From: RHLJ01 sp965247355 | GTDB lineage: Bacteria; Bacteroidota; Rhodothermia; Balneolales; Balneolaceae | Direction of reading: 5' to 3' | Assembly (NCBI GenBank): GCA_965247355.1 | Contig: OZ252011.1 | Coordinates: 744,001-808,000 of the forward strand | DNA: 64,000 bases | Shown: one piece after another, positions 26,039 to 34,385 of the stretch | How positions within the stretch are numbered: position 1 is the first letter of the stretch | How the letters are laid out: every line of letters starts with the position of its first letter | Notes under the pieces: generated by a model | Seen by the model: the letters and a program-made list of their open reading frames with translations, nothing else | Databases searched by the model: none | What the model was told of the DNA's origin: nothing | Position numbers and translations under genes: made by a program

Positions 26039-27325
26039 ATGAAAAATGTACTCGTAATTGTTTATTACTTTCCTCCAATGGGAGGAAGTGGAGTGCAACG
26101 ACCGCTTAAGTTCGTGAAATATTTAAGAGAATTTGGCTGGAATCCAATCGTGCTATGCCCAGATCCTGGTGCTTATCATGTGTTTGATGATTCACTTCAA
26201 AAAGAACTGGACGAATTGAACGTTGAGGTATATCGTGTAAAGGCTAAAACCCCATTTCATTTTTTCGCAGGTAATAAGAATCAGCAAAAACTGACCATTT
26301 CTGATAAAAAAGCTAAGGTTCTAAGAAAAGTTTCTAAACTCTTTTACTATCCTGATAATAAAAAAGCATGGATCAATCCCGCCTTTCAAATGGCAAAGGA
26401 TATTATTTCTTCCAGAAAAATAGATGTAATCTTTAGCTCGGCTCCACCTTTCAGTAATCATATTCTTGCTGCAAAGCTGAAAAGAGAAACAGGGCTTCCG
26501 ACAGCTCTTGATTACAGGGATTCCTGGCTGGATAATCATTTCATGACTGGTCTTTTCGGTTGGCAAAAAAAAATTATGAAAGCCCAGGAAAGAGAATGTC
26601 TGGAGGTTAGTGATACGGTTATTGGATTAGATAAGTTTATGGTCAATAGTATTTCTGAACATCATCAGGAAATAAAACTCAATCCTCATATTATAACTCA
26701 TGGGTTTGACCCGAAGGATTTCGAGAGTTCAAATTCAAATATCTTTGATTACAAAAAAGATAAATTAAACATTTTATATAGTGGCTTATTCTATGAGTCA
26801 AACCAACCGGATATTTTCCTGATCTCTATAAAAGAGTTGATTGATGAGAATAAATTGCCAAAAGAGAAAATACATCTTCATTTTCAAGGTGGGCTAGATA
26901 AAAGAATTAGTCAGCTAATACAATCGTTAGAGTTAGAAGAAATATCCAATGATTACGGTTATTTAAGTCATCATAACGCTGTTTCAAATCTTAAAAAAGC
27001 GGATCTATTATGGATGATTTCTAACTTCTCAAAGGATTTGAAACAAGTGAAATCAGGGAAGCTTTTCGAGTACTTTGGATCGGGGAAGCCTATTTTAGGT
27101 TTAGTGCATCCTGGATCTGCATCTAATTTTTTAGAGGAGTATAAATCTGGATTTTCAACTCCTCCGGATTATAAAACCAGACTCAAGGAAATACTCTATC
27201 ATATTTTTAAATTATGGGAAACGAATAAATTACCGCAGCCAAATAAAGAATTTATCTCCAAATTCAATCGGAGAACTCTTACTTCAGAATTAGCATCAAT
27301 TTTTAATGTAATTTCCAGCGAATAG
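26039..27325 (+). CDS. GT4-like glycosyltransferase
   Basis: A 428-residue GT-B fold enzyme. The N-terminal MKNVLVIVYYFPPMGGSGVQRP with a glycine-rich loop is typical of GT4-type bacterial glycosyltransferases. The C-terminal domain has GKLFEYFGSGKPILGLV with the nucleotide-sugar-binding Glu in FEYF. No signal peptide or transmembrane segment. Donor and acceptor are unknown; exopolysaccharide or lipopolysaccharide synthesis is likely by family. It lies between guaB and the M23/bactofilin pair, with no other polysaccharide gene adjacent. Confidence 0.82.
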   Translation: MKNVLVIVYYFPPMGGSGVQRPLKFVKYLREFGWNPIVLCPDPGAYHVFDDSLQKELDELNVEVYRVKAKTPFHFFAGNKNQQKLTISDKKAKVLRKVSKLFYYPDNKKAWINPAFQMAKDIISSRKIDVIFSSAPPFSNHILAAKLKRETGLPTALDYRDSWLDNHFMTGLFGWQKKIMKAQERECLEVSDTVIGLDKFMVNSISEHHQEIKLNPHIITHGFDPKDFESSNSNIFDYKKDKLNILYSGLFYESNQPDIFLISIKELIDENKLPKEKIHLHFQGGLDKRISQLIQSLELEEISNDYGYLSHHNAVSNLKKADLLWMISNFSKDLKQVKSGKLFEYFGSGKPILGLVHPGSASNFLEEYKSGFSTPPDYKTRLKEILYHIFKLWETNKLPQPNKEFISKFNRRTLTSELASIFNVISSE

Positions 27326-27346
27326 GTGCATCTTTAGAGTAACGCT

Positions 27347-28204
27347 ATGTTAGATTTTTTAAAAAAGCTTTATGAACAACGTCTTAAAAAGATCACAGTG
27401 ATCTTATTGGATGATTCGCGCCCAGGTGAGGATAATTCCTATCAATTTAAGCCGACTAAATTTTTTATGTTTTTAACGCTTATCTGTGTGATGCTCTCTA
27501 TGTTTGTGGCTCTTATTTTCATGCTTACTCCTTTAGGTGCATTATTATACAGTAAAGAGGATGCAGAAATGCGTGCACAGGTTGAAAGTATTACCCAAAG
27601 GGTTATAGCTCTGCAGGACTCATTGATAGTCAGAGACTACCAATTATCCGAGATGAAGGATGTTATTAGATTGAGTGTAGATACCACGTTAGCTATGGAT
27701 AAGCGTTTTACATCTATGTTTGATAATGACCAGCAACTGGAAGATTTATTTGCTAATCGTTTTGATGACGATCTTACAAGTGAAAGAGTGAGTACCTCTG
27801 GAATTATTTTCTCTAATGTATTTAAAGCTGCACCGGATTTTCCGGCAAGTTTCCCTGTTAATGGAACACTTACAAGAGGATATGAGCCTGAGAATGCACA
27901 TTATGGTATTGATGTAGCCACAAAAGAAGAAGAGTTGATCACATCCATTGCAGATGGTACCATCGTAAACGCAAGCTGGACAATAAGTGATGGCTATGTG
28001 ATTTCAATACAACATGCCGGGGGATTATTAAGTATATATAAGCATTGTTCATCCCTTACAAAAAAGAGTGGCGATGTGATTTTAAAAGGTGATATTATAG
28101 GAACGACCGGAGATGTGGGTGTTTCCAGTTCCGGCCCACACCTTCATTTAGAAATTTGGAAAGATGGGTTGGCTCAAGACCCTTCAATTTATTTAATTCA
28201 ATAG
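27347..28204 (+). CDS. M23 (LytM-type) peptidoglycan endopeptidase
   Basis: A membrane-anchored peptidoglycan hydrolase. An N-terminal cytoplasmic stretch (1-38) is followed by one transmembrane helix (about 39-65) and a coiled-coil-like segment (about 70-130). The C-terminal M23 domain has all metal ligands: H185 and D189 (HYGID), and H267 of HLH with catalytic H265. All key residues are present, so it should be active. The bactofilin gene starts 5 bases later. Bactofilin/M23 pairs set cell shape in Helicobacter and other bacteria, which fits the arrangement; the specific role here is inference. Confidence 0.92.
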   Translation: MLDFLKKLYEQRLKKITVILLDDSRPGEDNSYQFKPTKFFMFLTLICVMLSMFVALIFMLTPLGALLYSKEDAEMRAQVESITQRVIALQDSLIVRDYQLSEMKDVIRLSVDTTLAMDKRFTSMFDNDQQLEDLFANRFDDDLTSERVSTSGIIFSNVFKAAPDFPASFPVNGTLTRGYEPENAHYGIDVATKEEELITSIADGTIVNASWTISDGYVISIQHAGGLLSIYKHCSSLTKKSGDVILKGDIIGTTGDVGVSSSGPHLHLEIWKDGLAQDPSIYLIQ

Positions 28205-28209
28205 TCTCT

Positions 28210-28656
28210 ATGTTTAACTCAAACAAACCAGGAATAAAAGTGAGTAATCAACAAAATACTTCTCCATCTGTGAATATTATCAGCGAGGGCACCAAATTAA
28301 AAGGGAACCTTAATGCTAAAGCTGATATACGAATTGGCGGAACCGTTGATGGAGAAGCCATATCGAAAGGCAAACTCATAATCACTGATAAAGGTCGGGT
28401 AGTTGGAAATGTAACATCATCTGATGCCGATATTGCAGGCCGTGTTGAAGGTGAGGTTCGGGTATCTAACAAACTTGTTCTTCGAAAGGAAGCCATAATT
28501 GATGGTAATATTTACACGAAAACGCTCATAGTTGAAGAAGGAGCTCAGATTAATGGAGCTTGCCGAATGGGAGAGGAGTCAAAGACTTTGTCACAAGCAA
28601 GCGATGCTGATTTTGAAAAGGGAACCCACCTAAAGGCAAAAGCTGCAGGTAGTTGA
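28210..28656 (+). CDS. Bactofilin
   Basis: Small polymer-forming cytoskeletal protein, here 148 residues. A disordered N-terminus with prolines is followed by the beta-helical core of short repeats: GTKLKGNLNA, IRIGGTVDGEA, GRVVGNVTSSD, ADIAGRVEGE, EAIIDGNIYT, AQINGAC. The start at 28210 is preferred; an in-frame ATG at 28156 would lie inside the M23 gene. Bactofilins form non-nucleotide-dependent filaments on the membrane and recruit cell-wall enzymes; the M23 gene 5 bases upstream is the probable partner. Its stop overlaps the TTG start of atpZ by 3 bases. Confidence 0.9.
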   Translation: MFNSNKPGIKVSNQQNTSPSVNIISEGTKLKGNLNAKADIRIGGTVDGEAISKGKLIITDKGRVVGNVTSSDADIAGRVEGEVRVSNKLVLRKEAIIDGNIYTKTLIVEEGAQINGACRMGEESKTLSQASDADFEKGTHLKAKAAGS

Positions 28657-28871
28657 GCGATAACTACCTGCCCAGAAAATATAGAGAATATCTTGGGCTC
28701 GGGGCTGAAATTGCTGCTACATTAGCAATTCCGATTGCTCTCGGCTATGTCTTGGATATCTATTTAGAGAGTAGTCCCTGGGGATTATTAAGTGGTGCTG
28801 CAATCGGAATTAGTTTTTTCTTCTTCTCTATATTCAGAATTGCAAAAAAGCTGGATAAAAACAACGAATAA
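28653..28871 (+). CDS. AtpZ/AtpI-type small ATP synthase accessory protein
   Basis: A 72-residue protein with two transmembrane helices, LGLGAEIAATLAIPIALGYVLD and the later WGLLSGAAIGISFFFFSIF, in the pattern of AtpZ-like proteins found at the head of F1Fo operons. It starts at TTG (28653), overlapping the bactofilin stop, and so is probably translationally coupled. Location at the start of the atp run supports the call; the molecular role (possible ion handling or c-ring assembly) is not settled. Confidence 0.78.
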   Translation: MSDNYLPRKYREYLGLGAEIAATLAIPIALGYVLDIYLESSPWGLLSGAAIGISFFFFSIFRIAKKLDKNNE

Positions 28872-28876
28872 CAGTT

Positions 28877-29248
28877 GTGCTAAAAAAACTCATCAAGCTG
28901 GATTTATTTTTACTACCTGTTTTGGGAATTCTTTTTTTTCTTTTCCCTCTTTTACAATGGGTTAGTTTGATCTCAGGAATACTTTTAAGTGGAGTATCAA
29001 TCCATGTAAGTGCTTGGGTTCTGGAGGCTTTCTGGGATAGGGAATGGGATATATTTAATAAAGTTTTCTTTTTCTCTCTCATCGGACGTTTTTTTCTGGT
29101 CGTAACTGTGCTGGGAATTTTGCTTGCAATGACAAAAATTGATGAAATCTACTTTACAGTTAGTTTCATAATTTCCTATCTTAGTTATTCTATAACAGAA
29201 ATGATTTTTTTCACCAAAATCTTAGAAAAGAAAAGCAGCTTAAAATAA
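28877..29248 (+). CDS. AtpI-like four-helix membrane protein of the ATP synthase operon
   Basis: A 123-residue hydrophobic protein with about four helices, starting from GTG (28877) 5 bases after the preceding gene. Its TAA stop overlaps the atpB ATG as TAATG. Such small membrane proteins precede atpB in many Bacteroidota and assist c-ring assembly in others (AtpI). Sequence identity to known AtpI cannot be judged by eye; the call rests on size, topology and position. Confidence 0.62.
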   Translation: MLKKLIKLDLFLLPVLGILFFLFPLLQWVSLISGILLSGVSIHVSAWVLEAFWDREWDIFNKVFFFSLIGRFFLVVTVLGILLAMTKIDEIYFTVSFIISYLSYSITEMIFFTKILEKKSSLK

Positions 29249-30312
29249 TGATCCAGACCCTGCGTCGCGTATTTCTTACGATTCTTTTTTTATCAGTTAG
29301 TACACCCAATTTTGCAGCAGACGCAGCCACAGGTGATGAAGAGCCTGTTCTAGATGTTATGGGTACCGTAGTTGATCATGATTATTTTAAAGTACCTGGG
29401 TTTATCAATGGTGGAAAAATTTACTTGCCACGGTTAATCCTTTGGAGCGACGCTGAAGGCAACACTAATTTTGATGCTGCGCTGAGCACAAAGGCTTTTG
29501 TTAAAAAAACAGATTTTGAAGAAGTAGATCACGCGCTTGTTGCACCTCAAGGCGCTAGTATAATTGTCGATTTTTCTATTACATCCCATTTAGTGTATTT
29601 CTGGTTGGGAATGATTTTAGCTGTATGGATAACGGTTTCTATGTCAAATCGCTATAAAAAAGGTGTTGGAAGAGAAGTAGAGCCACAAGGTGCTTTTCAG
29701 AATATTTTTGAAGTGCTATTTGTATTCATCAGAGATGATGTTGCCCGTTCTAATATTGATGATCACAAAGCGGATAAATATGTGCCCTATTTCTTTACGG
29801 TATTTATGGGTATAGCATTTATGAACTTGTTTGGACTTTTGCCTTGGGCAGCAACTGCAACAGCTGATTTAACAGTTACTGCAACACTTGCAGTAATTAC
29901 CTTTTTTATAACTCAGTTCAGTGGAACTAAAGATTATTGGGGGCACATTTTCTGGTTTCCGGGAGTGCCAACCTGGGTACGTGGAATTTTAACCCCGGTT
30001 GAAATATTAGGAATGTTTACCAAGCCTTTTGCGCTTGCCATTCGTTTATTTGCAAATATGTTATCAGGAAAGATTATGATCATCGCTATTCTTGGGTTGA
30101 TCTTCATTTTTGCTGATACATTCGGTCCGGCAGCCGGATACGGAGTAAGCGTGGTATCAGTAGTGTTAACTGTGGTGCTGTACGCCTTAAAGGTGTTTGT
30201 AGCATTATTACAGGCATATATCTTCACATTGTTATCAGCAGTGTTTATTGGTATGGCAGCAGAAGATCATCACCATGATGAAGAACATTACAATGCAGAA
30301 CACGCAGCATAA
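29248..30312 (+). CDS. atpB: F1Fo ATP synthase subunit a
   Basis: Proton channel subunit of Fo. The essential arginine is R266 in ALAIRLFANMLSGK. The protein has an N-terminal signal-like segment ending TPNFAADA, then a hydrophilic region of about 80 residues and five or six helices in the C-terminal part. At 354 residues it is longer than E. coli subunit a (271), as is usual in Bacteroidota. The C-terminus is histidine-rich (AAEDHHHDEEHYNAEH), which is unusual but not rare. It precedes atpE by 45 bases. Confidence 0.95.
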   Translation: MIQTLRRVFLTILFLSVSTPNFAADAATGDEEPVLDVMGTVVDHDYFKVPGFINGGKIYLPRLILWSDAEGNTNFDAALSTKAFVKKTDFEEVDHALVAPQGASIIVDFSITSHLVYFWLGMILAVWITVSMSNRYKKGVGREVEPQGAFQNIFEVLFVFIRDDVARSNIDDHKADKYVPYFFTVFMGIAFMNLFGLLPWAATATADLTVTATLAVITFFITQFSGTKDYWGHIFWFPGVPTWVRGILTPVEILGMFTKPFALAIRLFANMLSGKIMIIAILGLIFIFADTFGPAAGYGVSVVSVVLTVVLYALKVFVALLQAYIFTLLSAVFIGMAAEDHHHDEEHYNAEHAA

Positions 30313-30357
30313 ACTTTTTTCACATAAATAACCCTAACAACTAAAATATAGAATACT

Positions 30358-30579
30358 ATGGGACTTTTAGCAGCTGGTATTGGAGCTGGAATCGTAGCTT
30401 TAGGAGCTGGAATCGGAATCGGAATGATCGGTAAAGGAGCTACAGAAAGTATTGCACGTCAACCAGAAGCTTCTGGAGATATTCGTGGTGCAATGATTCT
30501 TACTGCCGCTTTCATCGAGGGTGTTGCCCTTCTTGGCGCGGTAATTTGTATCCTTCTTGCACTTCAGGTTGGTTCATAA
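30358..30579 (+). CDS. atpE: F1Fo ATP synthase subunit c
   Basis: A 73-residue two-helix subunit that forms the rotor ring. Glycine repeats of helix 1 (GAGIVALGAGIGIGMIG) and the RQPE polar loop (34-37) are classical. The ion-binding residue is E54 in helix 2 (AFIEGVALLG). Residues that bind sodium in Na+-type rings (a Gln in helix 1 and Ser/Thr after the Glu) are not seen, so it is probably proton-coupled. Confidence 0.97.
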   Translation: MGLLAAGIGAGIVALGAGIGIGMIGKGATESIARQPEASGDIRGAMILTAAFIEGVALLGAVICILLALQVGS

Positions 30580-30593
30580 GAAAGGATTAATAA

Positions 30594-31109
30594 ATGACTT
30601 TCCTTTTAGCAGGCGGAGGCGGTATTCTATCATTTAACACGGGTTTTGCAATCTGGATTTTAATTTCCATGATTGTATTCCTGTGGGTAATGATGAAGTA
30701 TGCTGTACCTCCAATCATGAAATCGCTCAACGAGCGTGAAGCCAAAATTAAAGATTCATTAGAGTCTGCAGAGCAGGCGTTAGCCAAAGCTGAGCAGGTT
30801 TCTAAAGATAATCAGAAGGCACTTCGTGAAGCAGAGGCAAACGCACAGCAAATCCGCAAAAAGGCGAAGGAAGAAGCAGATTTACTCCGGGAAGACCTTA
30901 TTGCGAAAGCTAAAGAGGACGCCTCTCAGATCGTTGAACAAGCAAGAGCATCGATAGAGCAAGAGAAGAAGCAAGCGCTAACTGAGTTACGTGCAGAAGT
31001 AGCTCATCTGGCAATTAAAGCTGCTTCAACTATTCTCGATGCAGAGCTTGATACAAAAAAGAACAGCAAATTAGTCGATAATTTTATCGACGATTTGTCA
31101 AAAAATTAA
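30594..31109 (+). CDS. atpF: F1Fo ATP synthase subunit b
   Basis: Peripheral stalk subunit of 171 residues: one N-terminal membrane helix (about 8-30) and a long charged helix, with many Lys, Glu and Ala, that forms a coiled coil. KSLNEREAKIKDSLESAEQAL is the usual start of the stalk helix; about residues 40-60. It lies between atpE and atpH. Confidence 0.94.
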   Translation: MTFLLAGGGGILSFNTGFAIWILISMIVFLWVMMKYAVPPIMKSLNEREAKIKDSLESAEQALAKAEQVSKDNQKALREAEANAQQIRKKAKEEADLLREDLIAKAKEDASQIVEQARASIEQEKKQALTELRAEVAHLAIKAASTILDAELDTKKNSKLVDNFIDDLSKN

Positions 31110-31120
31110 TCTATTAACCT

Positions 31121-31675
31121 ATGTCGGTATCTAAAGCAGCACGGCGTTATGCTTCCGCATTGTTGGAAACAGCAAAAGATCAGAAGTCTGTTGAAAACAC
31201 GCTTAAAGATATCCTTTTCATCAAAAATACGATTGATAACTCCAAGGATTTACTTCTTTTTTTGAAGAGTCCTGTTATCAAACCTGATGATAAGGAAGCT
31301 GTACTGAAATCAATCTTTGAGAAACATGTAAGCAAACTCAGTAATGAATTTGTAAAACTAGTTTCTACCAAAGAGAGAACTGAATTACTTCCGGAAATAG
31401 TTGTTGCCTTTATTCAGGAATACAACGAACACGCTGGAATAATTGAAGTGGAAGTGCGAACAGCGAAAACTTTAGATGATATACAGGTTAAAGAGTTGCA
31501 AAAAGTGCTTGAAAAAACTACTTCCAAAAAAGTAGAAATGAATTTAAAAGAAGAAGCCGAATTGAAAGGTGGATTATTAGTGAAAATTCAGGATACGGTA
31601 ATTGATGGAACCGTTAAGCACAAATTGGAACAGCTAGAACAAACATTCCGCGATAATGTCGTGGAATTGAATTAG
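31121..31675 (+). CDS. atpH: F1Fo ATP synthase subunit delta
   Basis: Joins the peripheral stalk to the top of F1. The 184 residues start with the usual AARRYASALLETAKDQ, and the C-terminal conserved LKGGLLVKIQDTVIDGTVK-type segment is present. The position between atpF and atpA is standard. Confidence 0.94.
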   Translation: MSVSKAARRYASALLETAKDQKSVENTLKDILFIKNTIDNSKDLLLFLKSPVIKPDDKEAVLKSIFEKHVSKLSNEFVKLVSTKERTELLPEIVVAFIQEYNEHAGIIEVEVRTAKTLDDIQVKELQKVLEKTTSKKVEMNLKEEAELKGGLLVKIQDTVIDGTVKHKLEQLEQTFRDNVVELN

Positions 31676-31700
31676 AACAGATTCAGAAACAATTATTACA

Positions 31701-33317
31701 ATGAGCCAAGTCAGACCCGACGAAGTTTCAGCCATATTAAGAAAACAATTATCCGGCTTTGATAATGAAGCTGATGTATATGATGTTGGTACCGTACTTG
31801 AAGTAGGTGACGGTATTGCACGTGTATATGGCCTATCAAAAGTAGAAGCAGGTGAGCTGGTAACATTACCCGATTCAAAGGATGAAAATGGTAATGCAGC
31901 AACCGGAATGGTACTTAACCTTGAAGAAGATAACGTTGGTATTGTTCTCTTCGGATCAACAAGTGCAGTGGAAGAAGGCGATGTGGTTAAAAGAACCAAA
32001 AGTATTGCCTCAATTAATGTTGGAGACGGAGTTTTAGGTCGTGTAATTGACCCTCTTGGTAATCCAATCGATGGAAAAGGACCTATTAGTGGTGAAACTT
32101 TCACGCTTCCACTTGAAAGAAAAGCTCCGGGTGTGATTTATCGTGAGCCAGTTGCTGAACCACTTCAAACTGGAATTAAAGCGATTGATGCATTAATTCC
32201 GATAGGACGTGGTCAGCGGGAGTTAATCATTGGTGATCGTCAGACTGGTAAAACTTCTGTAGCGGTTGATACAATATTGAACCAGAAAGCTACTCAGAAT
32301 TCTGAGAAGCCTGTATTCTGTATTTATGTAGCTGTTGGTCAGAAAGCGTCTACAGTTGCCGGAATTAAGAAAGTATTGGAAGAAAACGGTGCGATGGATT
32401 ACTCTGTAATTATCAGTGCTCCCGCTAGTGCTGCAGCACCGTTACAATATATTGCTCCATTTGCGGGTGCTGCAGTTGGTGAATTTTTCCGTGATACTGG
32501 CCGCCACGCATTGGTTATTTATGATGATTTATCGAAGCAAGCAGTAGCTTACCGTGAGCTATCACTACTGTTGAAGAGACCTCCGGGACGTGAAGCATAT
32601 CCTGGTGATGTTTTCTATCTACATAGCCGTTTACTTGAAAGAGCTGCAAAGATTATTAATGATGATAAAGTAGCTCAGTCGATGAATAATATTCCTGATG
32701 TTCTTAAGTCGAAAGTGAAGGGTGGAGGTTCATTAACTGCTCTTCCTGTAATTGAGACTCAGGCCGGTGATGTATCTGCGTACATTCCAACCAACGTAAT
32801 TTCGATTACAGATGGTCAGATTTTTCTTGATACTGATTTATTCAACTCAGGTATTCGTCCTGCTATTGATGTAGGTATCTCAGTATCTCGAGTTGGTGGT
32901 TCGGCACAGGTTAAATCCATGAGAAAACTATCCGGTACATTGAAACTTGATTTGGCTCAGTACCGTGAATTGGAAGCTTTTGCAAAATTCGGTTCCGATC
33001 TTGATCCTGCAACTCAGGCTCAATTGAGAAGAGGTGAGCGAACTGCTGAATTATTGAAGCAGGATGTTTATCAACCACTTCCGGTTGAAAGAGAAATTGT
33101 ACTGCTAAAAGTAAATGCAGAAGGACTACTTGATTCACTTCCTGTTGACCAGATTGGTGAATTCCAGACTCAATTCCTTGAGACTATATTGACAAAATAC
33201 AGTAAAGAAATGGAAACTCTGGCATCAAATGGAGTATTGAGTGATGAGTTTGGAGCGGAAGTTGTTTCAACTGCAAAATCAGTAATTGATCAAATTTTAG
33301 CGGCGCAAGAAGCATAA
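31701..33317 (+). CDS. atpA: F1Fo ATP synthase subunit alpha
   Basis: Non-catalytic nucleotide-binding subunit of F1. The Walker A is GDRQTGKT (178-185), and the PPGREAYPGDVFYLHSRLLER signature is near residue 293. At 538 residues it is slightly longer than the E. coli protein (513), with a longer N-terminal region. The N-terminus MSQVRPDEVSAILRKQL is typical. It leads directly to atpG after 3 bases. No atpD follows. Confidence 0.98.
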   Translation: MSQVRPDEVSAILRKQLSGFDNEADVYDVGTVLEVGDGIARVYGLSKVEAGELVTLPDSKDENGNAATGMVLNLEEDNVGIVLFGSTSAVEEGDVVKRTKSIASINVGDGVLGRVIDPLGNPIDGKGPISGETFTLPLERKAPGVIYREPVAEPLQTGIKAIDALIPIGRGQRELIIGDRQTGKTSVAVDTILNQKATQNSEKPVFCIYVAVGQKASTVAGIKKVLEENGAMDYSVIISAPASAAAPLQYIAPFAGAAVGEFFRDTGRHALVIYDDLSKQAVAYRELSLLLKRPPGREAYPGDVFYLHSRLLERAAKIINDDKVAQSMNNIPDVLKSKVKGGGSLTALPVIETQAGDVSAYIPTNVISITDGQIFLDTDLFNSGIRPAIDVGISVSRVGGSAQVKSMRKLSGTLKLDLAQYRELEAFAKFGSDLDPATQAQLRRGERTAELLKQDVYQPLPVEREIVLLKVNAEGLLDSLPVDQIGEFQTQFLETILTKYSKEMETLASNGVLSDEFGAEVVSTAKSVIDQILAAQEA

Positions 33318-33320
33318 GAA

Positions 33321-34214
33321 ATGCCAAATTTACGCGACATACGAAACAGGATTAGTACTGTTAATAATACACAGCAGATTACCAAGGCTATGAAAATGGT
33401 TGCGGCTGCGAAGCTTAGAAAGGCTCAGGAGCGAATGGTTCAGACCCGCCCATATGCTACTAAGATTCAGGATGTAGTAGGTCGCCTGGTTGGTAGCAGT
33501 TCTGCTTCAAATCCGATTATGAGAAATACAGATGAAGTTAAAACTGTATTAATGATCGTGATTGGTTCCGACAGAGGGCTTTGTGGTGGTTTTAATAACA
33601 ATCTTTTCAAAGAAGTAGAAAAGAATATTGAAGCTAATCTTTCTAATCACAAAGAAAATGGAACATTATCTCTGATAACTGTTGGAAAGAAAGCCGGGGC
33701 TTATTTCAAAAAACGTAAATACAATGTGGTAGAATCACATCCTGGTTTCTTTGATAACCTGCAATATGATTCTACTTCCGCACTCATGAGTAATGCAACT
33801 CAACAGTTTGTTGATGGAGATTTTGATGAAGTATATATAGCGTTCAACGAATTTAAGTCTGTAATAGCTCAGAACAGAAAGGTGGACAAAGTGTTACCTA
33901 TTGATGCGACTGAAATTTCTGGTTCACCTGATGATGCTTCTAAAGAATCAATTGATTATATTTTCGAGCCTGATTCTGAGGCGATTCTTGAGAAATTACT
34001 CCCACTTCACTTGAATATTCAGTTGTGGAAAGCAGTACTTGAATCGAATGCATCAGAGCAGGGCGCAAGAATGTCGGCTATGGATAGTGCGACCGAAAAT
34101 GCGAAGGATCTGGAGCGTGAGCTTAAGCTCAAATATAACCAGGCCCGACAAAGTGCAATTACGACTGAAATTTCTGAAATTGTATCCGGTGCTCAGGCAC
34201 TTGGAGGAAACTAA
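33321..34214 (+). CDS. atpG: F1Fo ATP synthase subunit gamma
   Basis: Central rotor shaft of F1, with long N- and C-terminal helices around a Rossmann-like middle. The N-terminus LRDIRNRISTVNNTQQITKAMKMVAA and C-terminal EISEIVSGAQALGG are diagnostic (both ends cited in short form). The 297-residue length is standard. It is the last gene of the run; a tRNA and a terminator follow. Confidence 0.96.
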   Translation: MPNLRDIRNRISTVNNTQQITKAMKMVAAAKLRKAQERMVQTRPYATKIQDVVGRLVGSSSASNPIMRNTDEVKTVLMIVIGSDRGLCGGFNNNLFKEVEKNIEANLSNHKENGTLSLITVGKKAGAYFKKRKYNVVESHPGFFDNLQYDSTSALMSNATQQFVDGDFDEVYIAFNEFKSVIAQNRKVDKVLPIDATEISGSPDDASKESIDYIFEPDSEAILEKLLPLHLNIQLWKAVLESNASEQGARMSAMDSATENAKDLERELKLKYNQARQSAITTEISEIVSGAQALGGN

Positions 34215-34219
34215 TTTTA

Positions 34220-34304
34220 GGAGAGTTGGCAGAGTGGTCGAATGCGGCGGTCTTGAAAACCGTTGAGGCGCAAGTCTCCGGGGGTTCGAATCCCTCACTC
34301 TCCG
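34220..34304 (+). tRNA. tRNA-Ser (UGA anticodon)
   Basis: An 85-base class II tRNA. The acceptor stem pairs GGAGAGT (34220-34226) with ACTCTCC (34297-34303). The anticodon stem GCGGT/ACCGT carries the loop CTTGAAA with anticodon TGA. A long variable arm follows, and the T-loop is GTTCGAATC. The discriminator base is G, as usual for serine tRNAs. CCA is not encoded. It is 6 bases after atpG. Confidence 0.97.
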
Positions 34305-34310
34305 CAATAA

Positions 34311-34337
34311 AAAATAGCCCCGAATGGGGCTATTTTT
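34311..34337 (+). terminator. Terminator after tRNA-Ser and the atp run
   Basis: TAGCCCC (34315-34321), a GAAT loop and GGGGCTA (34326-34332) are followed by TTTTT. Flanking A4/T5 runs extend the stem. A typical strong intrinsic terminator. Confidence 0.92.
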
Positions 34338-34385
34338 GTTTTAAATAAAAGGTAAAAGCATGCGTTGTAGCGCAAACACAATCTT

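Noticed and set aside
28156..28209. Upstream ATG for bactofilin (28156)
   Set aside because: Lies inside the M23 gene; the ATG at 28210 begins after that gene's stop.
31634..32104. 156-codon minus-strand open frame inside the atpH/atpA junction
   Set aside because: Antisense shadow of atpA; repetitive Ser/Pro/Thr composition, no domain and no room for an independent gene.
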